Origin: Ruminococcus sp.
Lineage (GTDB): Bacteria; Bacillota; Clostridia; Oscillospirales; Ruminococcaceae
Assembly: GCA_015066805.1 (NCBI GenBank)
Contig: SVNP01000018.1
Span: 1 to 46,763 of the forward strand
DNA length: 46,763 nucleotides
Reading direction: 5' to 3'
Shown: positions 32,176-40,584 of the stretch, piece by piece
How the letters are laid out: each line of letters begins with the position of its first letter
How positions within the stretch are numbered: position 1 is the first letter of the stretch
Notes under the pieces: model-generated
Database searches by the model: none
What the model saw: only the letters and a program-made list of their open reading frames with translations
Told to the model about the DNA's origin: nothing
Made by a program: the position numbers and the translations under genes

Positions 32176-34365
32176 ATGAAAATCACAAAATACAAAAAAA
32201 CAGCCGCCCTGCTGCTTGCCGCAGTCCTGACGGGCTCCCTTTGTGCCTGCGAAGGTGGCGGCGGTGTGGAAGAAACCGCCTACAACTGGAGTAATGTTGC
32301 CATCGGCGGCGGCGGCTATGTTACGGGTATCGTATACAGCGATACCGAAGAAGGCCTGCGCTATGCCAGAACCGATATCGGCGGAGCCTACCGCTGGAGC
32401 AGCCGTGATACCCAGTGGGTACCCATTACCGATCACTTTGGCGGTGTCAATGCCGCAGACTGGAATCTCATCGGCATTGAAAGCATTGCTACCGACCCCG
32501 TGGAGCCCAACCGTGTGTATATCGCCTGCGGTACATACTCCACCACAAACGGTGCCATTATCTGCTCCGAAGACTATGGCGAGACCTGGACACAGGCAGA
32601 TATGCCTTTCCCCATGGGCGGCAATATGTCCGGCAGAGGTGTAGGCGAGCGTCTGATGGTCAACCCTAAAAACAACAAGCAGATCTTCTACGGCTCCCGC
32701 AGCGATGGCCTGTACGTCAGCAATGATTACGGCAAAACATGGGAACAGGTCACATCCTTCCCCGTAAAGGGCAACTATTTTCAGGAGAAAAACCAGATCG
32801 GCATTATGTGGATCGAGTTTGAGCCCGGCAGCGGCGATATCTATGTGGGTGTTGCCATGAAGGACGGTGCCTGTATCTATCGTTCCTCCGACAATGCCGC
32901 AAGCTGGGAGGCTCTGCCTGCCAATACTGCCGGTATGTATCCCATGCAGGCGGAATTTTCCGAAAACGGTTATCTGTACCTCTGCTACGGCGATAGCTGC
33001 GGCCCCAATGCTGCCACCCAGAATGGTATGGTCTGCCGTTACAGCATTGCAGACGGCAAGTTTGAAGACATCACCCCCAAGTGCAATGACGGCAGATACG
33101 GCGGTTTTTCCGGCATCTCCGTAGATGGCTCCGACCCCAATACCATTGTGTGCGGCACGTTGGGCTTCTGGTCCAAAAAGGGCGAAAACCTGTATCGCTC
33201 CACCGATGGCGGCGTTACCTGGACACCTTTCTTTGATAATACCGCCGATCACTATGTCATGGATGTAACCGAGGCTCCCTGGCTGAACTGGGGCAGAGAA
33301 ACTGCACAGACCGGCTGGTGGATGGCCGATGTGGAGATCGACCCCTTTGACAGCAATGTGGTAAGCTGGGGTACGGGTGCTACCTTGTATTCCACCACCA
33401 ACCTGACAGATCTGGGCAGCGGAACCCCTGTTACCGTCAAGTTTGATGCCCACGGTCTGGAGGAAACTGCAATCTTCAAGGTGGTTTCTACCCCCGTGCA
33501 GAACGGCTCACCTCAGCTTTATTCCATTATGGGCGACCTGACCGGCTTCTCTCATCTGGATGTGACCAAACGCCCCGATGATGCCCATTTCATGAAGGTT
33601 GGTACCGCTGATGATCTGGCTGTGGCATGGAACAACGGCAACATTGCAGCCTACACCAATGATGATCTGAAGCAGCCTTTGCGCTACACCACCGATGGCG
33701 GTGCCACCTGGAACAAGTGTGCAGGTATGCCCGAAGCCACCGCAGGCGGCAAGGTAGCTATCTCCGCAGATGGCAGCACTATGGTGTGGATCGCAGGCAA
33801 TATCAAATCCTCAGTATACTTCACCAAGGATTTCGGTGCCACCTGGTATATCAGCCAGGGCATGGGCATGGGTGCTACCGTTTTTGCCGATAAGCTGGAG
33901 CCAAACGTATTCTACGGCGTTTGCGGCGGTACGGTGTATGTTTCCAAGGATGGCGGCGCAAACTTTATTGCCACCGGCGTGAATCTCTCCGAAAACTGTG
34001 AGATCGTGCCTTCTGCCGAAAAGCAGGGCTTTATCTGGGTGCGTTCCGGAACCATGCTGGGCTACTCCGAGGATTACGGCACCACCGTTACCTACCTGAA
34101 GGATCTCTCTGTCAACGCCATCGGCGTGGGCAAGGGCGAAAAGGACGGCGACCCCATGGTGCTGTATGTTATGGGTGATATCCAACAGCAGGGCGGCGGC
34201 ATTTACTCCACTGCCGACCACGGCAAAAACTGGAAGAAGCTGACCACCGACGATGAAGGCTTCGGCAATCTGACCCCCTCCATTACCGGTGATGCTTCCA
34301 TCTACGGCAGAGTATACTTTGCTACCAACGGCAGAGGTATCGTTATGGGAGATTTGGCTTCATGA
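32176..34365 (+). CDS. GH74 xyloglucanase, lipoprotein
   Basis: This 729-residue protein has a lipoprotein-type signal (basic MKITKYKK, hydrophobic core, LCAC with Cys25 as likely lipid site). A two-times-seven-blade propeller of GH74 type follows: YNWSNVAIGGGGYVTG, then RYARTDIGGAYRW with the probable catalytic Asp67, and repeated D-x-G-x-T/N-W blade motifs (STDGGVTWTPF, TTDGGATWNKC, SKDGGANF, DHGKNWKKL). GH74 enzymes cut the xyloglucan backbone. There is no dockerin or carbohydrate-binding module, so it is anchored to the cell, unlike cellulosomal GH74s. The start at 32176 has GAAAGAGG upstream. Its stop overlaps the GH25 start. Confidence 0.9.
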   Translation: MKITKYKKTAALLLAAVLTGSLCACEGGGGVEETAYNWSNVAIGGGGYVTGIVYSDTEEGLRYARTDIGGAYRWSSRDTQWVPITDHFGGVNAADWNLIGIESIATDPVEPNRVYIACGTYSTTNGAIICSEDYGETWTQADMPFPMGGNMSGRGVGERLMVNPKNNKQIFYGSRSDGLYVSNDYGKTWEQVTSFPVKGNYFQEKNQIGIMWIEFEPGSGDIYVGVAMKDGACIYRSSDNAASWEALPANTAGMYPMQAEFSENGYLYLCYGDSCGPNAATQNGMVCRYSIADGKFEDITPKCNDGRYGGFSGISVDGSDPNTIVCGTLGFWSKKGENLYRSTDGGVTWTPFFDNTADHYVMDVTEAPWLNWGRETAQTGWWMADVEIDPFDSNVVSWGTGATLYSTTNLTDLGSGTPVTVKFDAHGLEETAIFKVVSTPVQNGSPQLYSIMGDLTGFSHLDVTKRPDDAHFMKVGTADDLAVAWNNGNIAAYTNDDLKQPLRYTTDGGATWNKCAGMPEATAGGKVAISADGSTMVWIAGNIKSSVYFTKDFGATWYISQGMGMGATVFADKLEPNVFYGVCGGTVYVSKDGGANFIATGVNLSENCEIVPSAEKQGFIWVRSGTMLGYSEDYGTTVTYLKDLSVNAIGVGKGEKDGDPMVLYVMGDIQQQGGGIYSTADHGKNWKKLTTDDEGFGNLTPSITGDASIYGRVYFATNGRGIVMGDLAS

Positions 34366-35129
34366 AGCAGATTTCCCGAAAAATGCGGCGTACCATACTG
34401 GCTTGGTGCGGTCTGCTGGCGGTTTGCATGGTGCTTGTGCTGCTGGTGATCTCCGGCAGATTATGGTTCAATATGCCATCCAGAAGCCGCTACCCTGTCC
34501 GTGGGGTGGATGTTTCCCACTATCAGGGCACCATTGACTGGGAAACCATTGCCGCACAGGATATGACCTTTGCATTTATCAAGGCCACAGAGGGCTCCGG
34601 CACAGTGGATGAATGCTTTGCATCCAACTGGGAAAACGCCCGCAAAGCAGGCATATATGCCGGTGCCTACCATTTCTTCAGCTTTGACAGCGGCGGCGAT
34701 ACCCAGGCGGAAAACTTCATCGCCACCGTGCCCTTTGCAGAGGACGCCATGCCTCCTGTGATCGACCTGGAATACTATCGCTCCCATGATCTGCCCGCAA
34801 CGGAAACCGTGCAGGAGAATTTGCGGATCATGCTGGATGCGCTGACCCGATATTACGGCAAAACGCCTATCATTTATACCACCAACCAGTGCTATGAGGA
34901 ATACCTGAAGGATACGGATATGGAATACATCCTCTGGATCCGCAGCGTGTTTACACCGCCTTCCTCTGCACTGGAGCCTGCATGGAGCTTCTGGCAGTAT
35001 AACCCAAGGGGACTGCTGGAGGGCTACGAGGGCGATGAGCAGTTCATTGACCTGAATGCCTACTGCGGCACCATGGAGGATTTCACCAAGCAGTTCGGTA
35101 CGCCGGCTGCAGCCCCTAAAGGAGAGTGA
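34362..35129 (+). CDS. GH25 muramidase, membrane anchored
   Basis: This 255-residue protein has one N-terminal membrane segment (about 12-32) and an extracytoplasmic GH25 lysozyme domain: GVDVSHYQGTIDW with Asp50, FIKATEG, GAYHFF, and the catalytic pair in PVIDLEYY (Asp135 and Glu137), ending with WSFWQYN. These enzymes cut the MurNAc-GlcNAc bond of peptidoglycan. Length is normal for a single-domain form. Its ATG overlaps the GH74 stop (ATGA), so translation is coupled, and rsmD starts 6 bases after its stop. A wall hydrolase coupled to a xyloglucanase is unusual. Confidence 0.93.
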   Translation: MKQISRKMRRTILAWCGLLAVCMVLVLLVISGRLWFNMPSRSRYPVRGVDVSHYQGTIDWETIAAQDMTFAFIKATEGSGTVDECFASNWENARKAGIYAGAYHFFSFDSGGDTQAENFIATVPFAEDAMPPVIDLEYYRSHDLPATETVQENLRIMLDALTRYYGKTPIIYTTNQCYEEYLKDTDMEYILWIRSVFTPPSSALEPAWSFWQYNPRGLLEGYEGDEQFIDLNAYCGTMEDFTKQFGTPAAAPKGE

Positions 35130-35135
35130 CATATC

Positions 35136-35693
35136 ATGCGTGTGATTACCGGCTCTGCCCGCGGCAGAAAGCTGTTTGCCCCGGAGGGTCTGGATACCCG
35201 CCCTACCACCGATCTGGTGAAGGAAGCCGTCTGCTCCGCCGTGCAGTTTGAGATTCCCTGTGCCAATGTGCTGGATCTGTTTGCAGGCAGCGGTCAGCTT
35301 GCCATTGAAGCACTGAGCAGAGGTGCCGCAAAGGCCACTTTGGTAGAATCCAACCGCAAATCCTTCCGTGTGATGGAGCAAAACGTGAACACCTGCGGCT
35401 TTGGCCCACAGGCACAGATGCTCTGCACCGATGCCGCCGCCTTCCTGATGCGGTGCCGTGAAACCTTTGATATTGCTTTTCTGGACCCGCCCTACCATAT
35501 GGGCATCCTGCCGGAGATCCTCCCTGCGCTGCTGCCCCATATGCAGAAAAACGGCGTTATCATCTGCGAACATGAGCCGGAATTGCAATTACCTGAAAAA
35601 ATCGGCGAATACTACTTGAAAAAACGCAAAAAGTATGGTAAAATATCTGTGACTATCTATCGCGGTGAGGAATATTCCGAAGCCGCGGAGTAA
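35136..35693 (+). CDS. rsmD: 16S rRNA (guanine(966)-N2)-methyltransferase
   Basis: This 185-residue SAM-dependent enzyme modifies guanine 966 of 16S rRNA. It opens with MRVITGSARGRKLFAPEG (typical RsmD start with TRPTTDLVKEAV), has the SAM motif VLDLFAGSGQLAIEALSRGA and the catalytic DPPY. Length is normal. GGAGAG precedes the ATG, which lies 6 bases after the GH25 stop. rsmD and coaD are neighbours in many Firmicutes, and here that pair is kept. Confidence 0.94.
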   Translation: MRVITGSARGRKLFAPEGLDTRPTTDLVKEAVCSAVQFEIPCANVLDLFAGSGQLAIEALSRGAAKATLVESNRKSFRVMEQNVNTCGFGPQAQMLCTDAAAFLMRCRETFDIAFLDPPYHMGILPEILPALLPHMQKNGVIICEHEPELQLPEKIGEYYLKKRKKYGKISVTIYRGEEYSEAAE

Positions 35694-35727
35694 CTCCTCT
35701 GCAAAACCATTGCCCAAGGAGGTCACA

Positions 35728-36228
35728 ATGTCCGAACCCATTCGCCGTGTTGCGGTTTGCCCCGGCAGCTTTGACCCCGTCACGCTGGGACATCTGGATA
35801 TCATCGGCCGTGCAAGCAAGCTGTTTGATAAGGTCATCGTTCTGGTTTCCACCAACCTCAGCAAAAACCCCTCCTTTACCCTGACCGAACGGCTGCTGAT
35901 GATCGAAACCGTTACCAAACCCTACAAGAATGTCATCATTGATATTCTTGACCACGAGCTGCTGGCAGATTACGTCCGCAGAGTGGATGCCGTTGCTATC
36001 GTCAAAGGCCTGCGGGCTGTCAGTGACTTTGAATACGAGTTCCAGATGGCACTGGCAAACAAAAAGCTGTACCCCAAGGCGGAAACCGTCTTTCTGACGA
36101 CCTCCGCCGAGAATATGTACCTCAGTTCCAGCGTGGTCAAGCAGATCGCCTCTCTCAATGGGGATATCTCCAGCTTTGTACCACTAGAGATCCTTCCGCT
36201 GATCGAAGAACGGCTCAGCGGAAAGTAA
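35728..36228 (+). CDS. coaD: Phosphopantetheine adenylyltransferase
   Basis: This 166-residue enzyme makes dephospho-CoA from 4'-phosphopantetheine and ATP. It shows VCPGSFDPVTLGHLDII with the T/HxGH nucleotide-binding motif, KGLRAVSDFEYEFQMA, and YLSSSVVKQIASLNGD in place of the usual ISSTxVR motif. Length is standard. The ATG at 35728 follows AAGGAGG by 6 bases; in-frame codons farther upstream lie within rsmD and were rejected. Confidence 0.95.
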   Translation: MSEPIRRVAVCPGSFDPVTLGHLDIIGRASKLFDKVIVLVSTNLSKNPSFTLTERLLMIETVTKPYKNVIIDILDHELLADYVRRVDAVAIVKGLRAVSDFEYEFQMALANKKLYPKAETVFLTTSAENMYLSSSVVKQIASLNGDISSFVPLEILPLIEERLSGK

Positions 36229-36263
36229 CCCCAAACATCAAATAACAGAAAGGATGTATTCCC

Positions 36264-36710
36264 ATGAACGTAGACGAAATCTTGGAAGAAATTGACGAAA
36301 TGCTGGAAAATTCCCGAGCATTTCCCCTAGCTGCCCATAAGGTGGTCATCGATGGCGACCGCCTCCGTGAGCTGGTCAGCGATATCCGCCTGAAGCTGCC
36401 CGAGGAGCTGAAGCACGCCAAGCTGGTCATGTACGATCGTGACCGCTACCTCAACGAGGCTCGTCAGGAGGCAGAGGAGATCGTGCGTGCCGCCGAGGCC
36501 CGTGCCAAGAGCATGGTGGCTGAAAGCGCAATTCTGGAGGAAACCAAGCGCAAGGCCCATGAGCTGCTGGCCAAGACCAAGACCAAGTGCGACGAAACCA
36601 AGGAGGCCACTGCTGCCTATGTGCTGCAGTCCCTTTCCAACACCGAGGCACAGATCGCTTCTCTGCTCAGTCAGATCCAGCAGGAGCGTGCCCACTGGGA
36701 CGGCAAGTAA
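36264..36710 (+). CDS. Coiled-coil protein, ATPase subunit H/DivIVA-like helix
   Basis: This 148-residue protein is almost wholly helical, with a conserved N-terminal stretch (MNVDEILEEIDEMLENSRAF, then HKVVIDGDRLRELVSDIRLKLP) and a long coiled coil rich in Ala, Glu, Lys and Arg (about 60-145). Proteins of this shape follow coaD in related Clostridia and resemble DivIVA-like or V-type ATPase subunit H-like helices; the function is not known. It is the last gene of the GH36-coaD operon, 35 bases after coaD, and has GAAAGGA before its ATG. Confidence 0.75.
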   Translation: MNVDEILEEIDEMLENSRAFPLAAHKVVIDGDRLRELVSDIRLKLPEELKHAKLVMYDRDRYLNEARQEAEEIVRAAEARAKSMVAESAILEETKRKAHELLAKTKTKCDETKEATAAYVLQSLSNTEAQIASLLSQIQQERAHWDGK

Positions 36711-36719
36711 TTTCCAAAC

Positions 36720-36758
36720 AAAAAGGCACAGGATGGTTTTCATCCTGTGCCTCGGTTT
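36720..36758 (+). terminator. Terminator of the GH36-coaD operon
   Basis: Stem AGGCACAGGATG with CATCCTGTGCCT around GTTTT, with A-run before it and CGGTTTAT after. The minus-strand reading has the better T-run, so it may mainly serve the convergent dCMP deaminase gene. Confidence 0.75.
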
Positions 36759-36776
36759 ATGATGGGGTTTGCAGGC

Positions 36777-37271
36777 TCAGTAGCCGCCTGTCAGCACCTC
36801 TGCCAGAGATTCATCGTTCTCGATCCAGTCCTCCACGCAGATGTGGCGGTAGGTGTCCTTGGTCTGACGGATCACGACCATCTCAATACCCGCATTGATG
36901 ATCAGCCGCTTGCACATGGAGCAAGGCTCCACATTGCCATCCAGCAGATTGGTCTTGGCATCGTGGCAGGCAAGGTACAGCGTAGAGCCGATGAGATCGG
37001 CACGGCTGGCACTGATGATGGCATTTGCCTCTGCATGCACACTGCGGCAAAGCTCGTAGCGTTCACCCTTGGGCACACCCAGCTTTTCACGGCGGCAGTA
37101 TTCAATATCACAGCAGTTTTTTCTGCCGCGGGGCGCACCTACATAGCCGGTGGAGATGATCTCATCATTTTTTACGATGATCGCACCGAATTTACGCCGC
37201 AGGCAAGTGCTGCGCTCCAGCACCATTTCGGCAATATCCAGATAATAATTGGTCTTATCCCTGCGTTTCAT
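36777..37271 (-). CDS. dCMP deaminase (ComEB-like)
   Basis: This 164-residue zinc deaminase converts dCMP to dUMP for dTMP synthesis. It has the zinc-binding HAEANAII (His with catalytic Glu) and PCSMCKRL (two Cys), plus the N-terminal LRRKFGAIIVKNDEIISTGYVGAP typical of deoxycytidylate deaminases. The start at 37271 follows GGAGG; in-frame ATG codons farther upstream would lie in the promoter. It is a single gene driven from 37319-37347, divergent from rsmA. Confidence 0.92.
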   Translation of the reverse strand: MKRRDKTNYYLDIAEMVLERSTCLRRKFGAIIVKNDEIISTGYVGAPRGRKNCCDIEYCRREKLGVPKGERYELCRSVHAEANAIISASRADLIGSTLYLACHDAKTNLLDGNVEPCSMCKRLIINAGIEMVVIRQTKDTYRHICVEDWIENDESLAEVLTGGY

Positions 37272-37292
37272 CACGCATCCTCCTTTTTTCGC

Positions 37293-37316
37293 AACAAGCG
37301 GAAGTTCCGCTTTGTT
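37293..37316 (-). promoter_or_regulatory. Inverted repeat at the dCMP deaminase transcription start
   Basis: AACAAGCGG with CCGCTTTGTT around AAGTT (one bulged base). It starts within 3 bases of the -10 box of the deaminase promoter, so it would either form a 5'-end hairpin in the mRNA or serve as an operator. Confidence 0.45.
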
Positions 37317-37318
37317 AC

Positions 37319-37347
37319 AGTATAGCAGATATTCCTGCAAATTGCAA
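37319..37347 (-). promoter_or_regulatory. Promoter of the dCMP deaminase gene
   Basis: On the minus strand TTGCAA (37347-37342), a 17-bp spacer and TATACT (37324-37319). Confidence 0.75.
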
Positions 37348-37369
37348 GTATTTTTTCCGGGAGATAGAT

Positions 37370-38230
37370 ATGCTGAATCTGACCGATATGCAGACCGTTC
37401 GCTCTCTGGCGAACCGTCATCATTTTTCCTTTTCCAAGGGGCTGGGGCAGAATTTCCTCATTGACCCTGCCGTCTGCCCTGCCATTGCCGAATACGGCAT
37501 TCCTGACGAAACCTGTGCCGCATTGGAAGTAGGCCCCGGTTTTGGTGTGCTGACCCAACAACTGGCTCTGCACGCAAAAAAAGTGGTCTCAGTGGAGATC
37601 GACCGCAGACTGGAACCTGTGCTGGCAGAAACCCTTAAGGAGCTGCCCAATGCGGCGATCCTCTGGGGTGATGTGCTGAAGCTGGATCTGCAAACGCTGT
37701 TTGCACAGCAGTTTGGTGAGATGCCTGTAGCGTTCTGCGCCAATCTGCCCTATTACATCACTTCACCCATCCTCATGTATCTGCTGGAATCCGATGTTTC
37801 CTTTGTTTCCATGACGGTTATGGTGCAAAAAGAGGCCGCAGAGCGTCTTTGTGCAGAAGTAGGCACCCGTGCCGCAGGTGCGGTGACCGTGGCGGTACAG
37901 CTTCGGGGCAAGGCAGAATACCTCATGGATGTGCCCAGAGAGAGCTTTTATCCGGCTCCCAATGTGGATTCCGCAGTCATCCGCATTACGCCCCATGCCA
38001 CGCCGCTTTGTGCGCCCGAAGAAATTGCTCCTTTGCTGAAAATGGTAAAGGCAGGCTTTGCACAGCGCAGAAAAACCGCTATGAATGCACTTTCTTCCGG
38101 GCTGGGCTGCTCCAAGGCGGTGCTTGCCGATGCCTTCGGCGCATGCGGTCTGGCGGAAAATATCCGCTTTGAACAGTTGGATATGCCCACGCTGCTGGCA
38201 CTTTCCCGTGCCATCAGCGACCGTTCTTAG
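37370..38230 (+). CDS. rsmA: 16S rRNA dimethyladenosine transferase
   Basis: This 286-residue enzyme (KsgA) dimethylates two adenines near the 3' end of 16S rRNA. It shows KGLGQNFLIDPAVCP, the SAM motif EVGPGFGVLTQQLA, SVEIDRRLEPVL, and the catalytic NLPYYITSPI. Length is typical. GGGAGA lies 6 bases before the ATG at 37370. Its last 17 bases overlap tail to tail with the flavin reductase gene on the other strand. Confidence 0.95.
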   Translation: MLNLTDMQTVRSLANRHHFSFSKGLGQNFLIDPAVCPAIAEYGIPDETCAALEVGPGFGVLTQQLALHAKKVVSVEIDRRLEPVLAETLKELPNAAILWGDVLKLDLQTLFAQQFGEMPVAFCANLPYYITSPILMYLLESDVSFVSMTVMVQKEAAERLCAEVGTRAAGAVTVAVQLRGKAEYLMDVPRESFYPAPNVDSAVIRITPHATPLCAPEEIAPLLKMVKAGFAQRRKTAMNALSSGLGCSKAVLADAFGACGLAENIRFEQLDMPTLLALSRAISDRS

Positions 38231-38813
38231 ACTTTTGCGGCTTCGGGTGCGTTTTTTTCTTCTTCACCGAGTATCCGAAGCTGCCTACTTTTCTGCCCAG
38301 CGCAAAATACTCGCCATGGGCATAGGCAGCAAGGCCGCTTTGCTGTAAATTCAGCTTGCCCTTGCTGTCGATATATTTTTCATCTGCCGCTACGCTCACG
38401 ATCTCCGCAAGGAACATATCGTGGGTGCCAAGCGGTATTTTTTGTTTCACCACGCAGGAAAGGCTTAAAGGGGATTCCTCCAGCAGCGGTGCGGAGACCC
38501 CTCTTGCTGCTGCAACGTGCAATCCGCAGGCCTTCAGCTTATCCAGATCCCGGCCGCTTTTCACACCGCAGAAATCCACCTGCCTGCAAATGGCCGTGGT
38601 GGTCAGGTTAATGACAAATTCACCGCTTTTTTCAATGATCTCATAGGAATAACGAGAAGGCCGCAGCGAAATATACGTCATGGGCGGATGCGTACAGGTG
38701 ATCCCCGTCCAGGCAACGGTCACCGCATTGGGATGCTCTACCGTGCCGCAGGTCACAAGGGCAGCAGGTACAGGGCCCATCAACGCACTGCCGTTCCAAA
38801 AAACCTTTGCCAT
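38214..38813 (-). CDS. Flavin reductase family protein
   Basis: This 199-residue protein has the flavin-reductase-like split barrel: MGPVPAALVTCGT, NAVTVAWTGITCTHPPMTYISLRPSRYS (FMN-binding region) and HDMFLAEIVSV near residue 135. Such proteins bind FMN and reduce it or act as flavoenzyme partners; the true substrate is unknown. The C-terminal tail is strongly basic (SVKKKKTHPKPQKSKNGR), which is not typical. It starts 14 bases after mreB and is the last gene of the LCP-recD2-comFC-mreB operon. Its end overlaps rsmA on the other strand. Confidence 0.85.
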   Translation of the reverse strand: MAKVFWNGSALMGPVPAALVTCGTVEHPNAVTVAWTGITCTHPPMTYISLRPSRYSYEIIEKSGEFVINLTTTAICRQVDFCGVKSGRDLDKLKACGLHVAAARGVSAPLLEESPLSLSCVVKQKIPLGTHDMFLAEIVSVAADEKYIDSKGKLNLQQSGLAAYAHGEYFALGRKVGSFGYSVKKKKTHPKPQKSKNGR

Positions 38814-38827
38814 ATTACCTGCTCCTT

Positions 38828-39847
38828 TCAGGATTCCACAGGGATCTCATAGCTTTCGGGACGCTCAAAGCCATCCTGCAGCACGCCCTTATACCGGAAT
38901 GCTCTTGCGGTACCTCTTGCCACACAGGTCAGAGGATCCTTGGCAATGTGGCAGGGCACGCCCAAGGTACGGCGGAAATACTTTTCCAGCCCCCCCAGAC
39001 AGGCACCGCCGCCCGTAAACAGCACACCGTTGTGATAAATATCACCCACCAGCTCCGGCGGTGTTTCTTCCAGCACACGGCGGATGGTATCGGTAATGGC
39101 TGTGATATCGTCCTCAATGGCCTCCAGCAGCTCAGTCTGGCTGAGATCACACTGATCGGGCAGGCCACGGCTTAAGTTTCTGCCCTTAACGGTACGGCAT
39201 ACATCATCGGCAGGATCATACAGATCACAAAGCTCCATTTTCAGCTCCTCCGCGGATTTTTTCCCAAGCAAAAGCTGATATTTGTTCTGCACATAGCGGA
39301 TCACGGAGCGATCCATACGGTCACCTGCGATTTTCACAGACCTGGCTGCCACAATACCGTTCATGGAAACCACTGCCACATCGGTGGTGCCGCCGCCTAT
39401 GTCTACTACCATATGCCCTTCGGGACGGTTAATATGCATACCCGCACCCAGCAAAGCAGCCAGCGGCTTGCGAATTAGCTGTACCCTGCGGGAACCCGTA
39501 CCGCTTGCGGCATCCAGAATGGCACGTTTTTCCACTTCGGTGATCAAAGAGGGCACACAAACTACCACCCTTGGTTTGATGATGGCGGGGCCTGCCGCCG
39601 CAGATATAAACTCACGGATCAAAGCCTGGGTCAGAATATCATCGGAGATCACACCATCCTGCAAAGGATGCACAACAGCAATATGCTCCGGCGCACGGCC
39701 TTCCATGCGGTAGGCCTCGGTGCCCACTGCCACCACACGCTCTGTACGCTTGTTATAGGCGATCACCGTGGGCTCATTGATAATGATCCCCTTTTTATCG
39801 GTGGTAATGATGATATTTGACGTGCCAAGATCAATTCCAATATCCAT
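38828..39847 (-). CDS. mreB: MreB/Mbl rod-shape actin homologue
   Basis: This 339-residue bacterial actin directs sidewall synthesis in elongating cells. The nucleotide-binding motifs are clear: GIDLGTSNIII (phosphate 1), MVVDIGGGTTDVAVVS (phosphate 2), and GVLFTGGGACLGGLEKYF (adenosine motif). Length matches MreB. No mreC/mreD follows, so this may be a stand-alone paralogue (Mbl or MreBH type). AGGGAGAA lies about 9 bases before the ATG, and the gene begins 14 bases after comFC. Confidence 0.93.
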   Translation of the reverse strand: MDIGIDLGTSNIIITTDKKGIIINEPTVIAYNKRTERVVAVGTEAYRMEGRAPEHIAVVHPLQDGVISDDILTQALIREFISAAAGPAIIKPRVVVCVPSLITEVEKRAILDAASGTGSRRVQLIRKPLAALLGAGMHINRPEGHMVVDIGGGTTDVAVVSMNGIVAARSVKIAGDRMDRSVIRYVQNKYQLLLGKKSAEELKMELCDLYDPADDVCRTVKGRNLSRGLPDQCDLSQTELLEAIEDDITAITDTIRRVLEETPPELVGDIYHNGVLFTGGGACLGGLEKYFRRTLGVPCHIAKDPLTCVARGTARAFRYKGVLQDGFERPESYEIPVES

Positions 39848-39861
39848 ATTTGTTTTCTCCC

Positions 39862-40584
39862 TTATGCTTGCTCGGATGGTTCCTTCTCTGTTGTGCTGCG
39901 TTCTCTGTCACGGTCGGTACAAAGACCCGCGGCCGCATACACACGCTTTGCACCTTGCTCCAGCAAAAGATGTGCACAGCGTGCCATGGTACTGCCTGTG
40001 GTCAGAATATCATCACACAGCAATATTGTTGCTCCGTCACAGCGGCGGTTTGTGGCAGCAAAGCGTTCCACAAACACGGCTCGCTCCGCTGCTTTTTTAC
40101 GATGCTGACGATCATCGGAGTGCTGCTCTGTCAGCAGGCCACCTTTTGCAGGCAGATGCAGCTCTGCTGCCAGCCGTTTTGCCAGATATTCACTGTGTCC
40201 GCAGTAGCATTCTCTGCGGCGTTTGGCAGAAAGAGGCACCCATGTGACAAAATCTATGGTTTGCAGGGGGAGCTGTTTTCGGGCGGCATCAGCCAGCTCA
40301 TGGGCCAGATGTGCGCCAAAGCTGTGGGTGCCCTGCTTCAGATGCAGCACACCGGTACGGGCACAGCCCTCATAAGCATAGACGGTGATCAGATCTGCCC
40401 AGGGCAAGGGCTTTTTGTCGGTACGGTCGCTGAGCCACTTGCCGTAATCGGCACGCAGCCGCCCCAAAGCCTCCTTGCAGGCAGGGCAGACCGATTCCGC
40501 AGGTGCCATATAGCTGCCGCAGCAATCACAGACATTGGGGAAACAGGCATCCAGCAGATAGGCACCGATGTTACGCATCTTCAT
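39862..40584 (-). CDS. comFC: ComF family phosphoribosyltransferase-like protein
   Basis: This 240-residue protein has an N-terminal zinc ribbon (CDCCGSYMAP and CPAC) and a C-terminal phosphoribosyltransferase-like domain with ILLCDDILTTGSTM, the PRPP-loop pattern. ComFC takes part in DNA uptake in competent Firmicutes. The start at 40584 is chosen because GGAGGAAA lies 9 bases upstream; it overlaps the recD2 3' end by 14 bases. Position next to recD2 suggests a link with DNA processing. Confidence 0.9.
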   Translation of the reverse strand: MKMRNIGAYLLDACFPNVCDCCGSYMAPAESVCPACKEALGRLRADYGKWLSDRTDKKPLPWADLITVYAYEGCARTGVLHLKQGTHSFGAHLAHELADAARKQLPLQTIDFVTWVPLSAKRRRECYCGHSEYLAKRLAAELHLPAKGGLLTEQHSDDRQHRKKAAERAVFVERFAATNRRCDGATILLCDDILTTGSTMARCAHLLLEQGAKRVYAAAGLCTDRDRERSTTEKEPSEQA

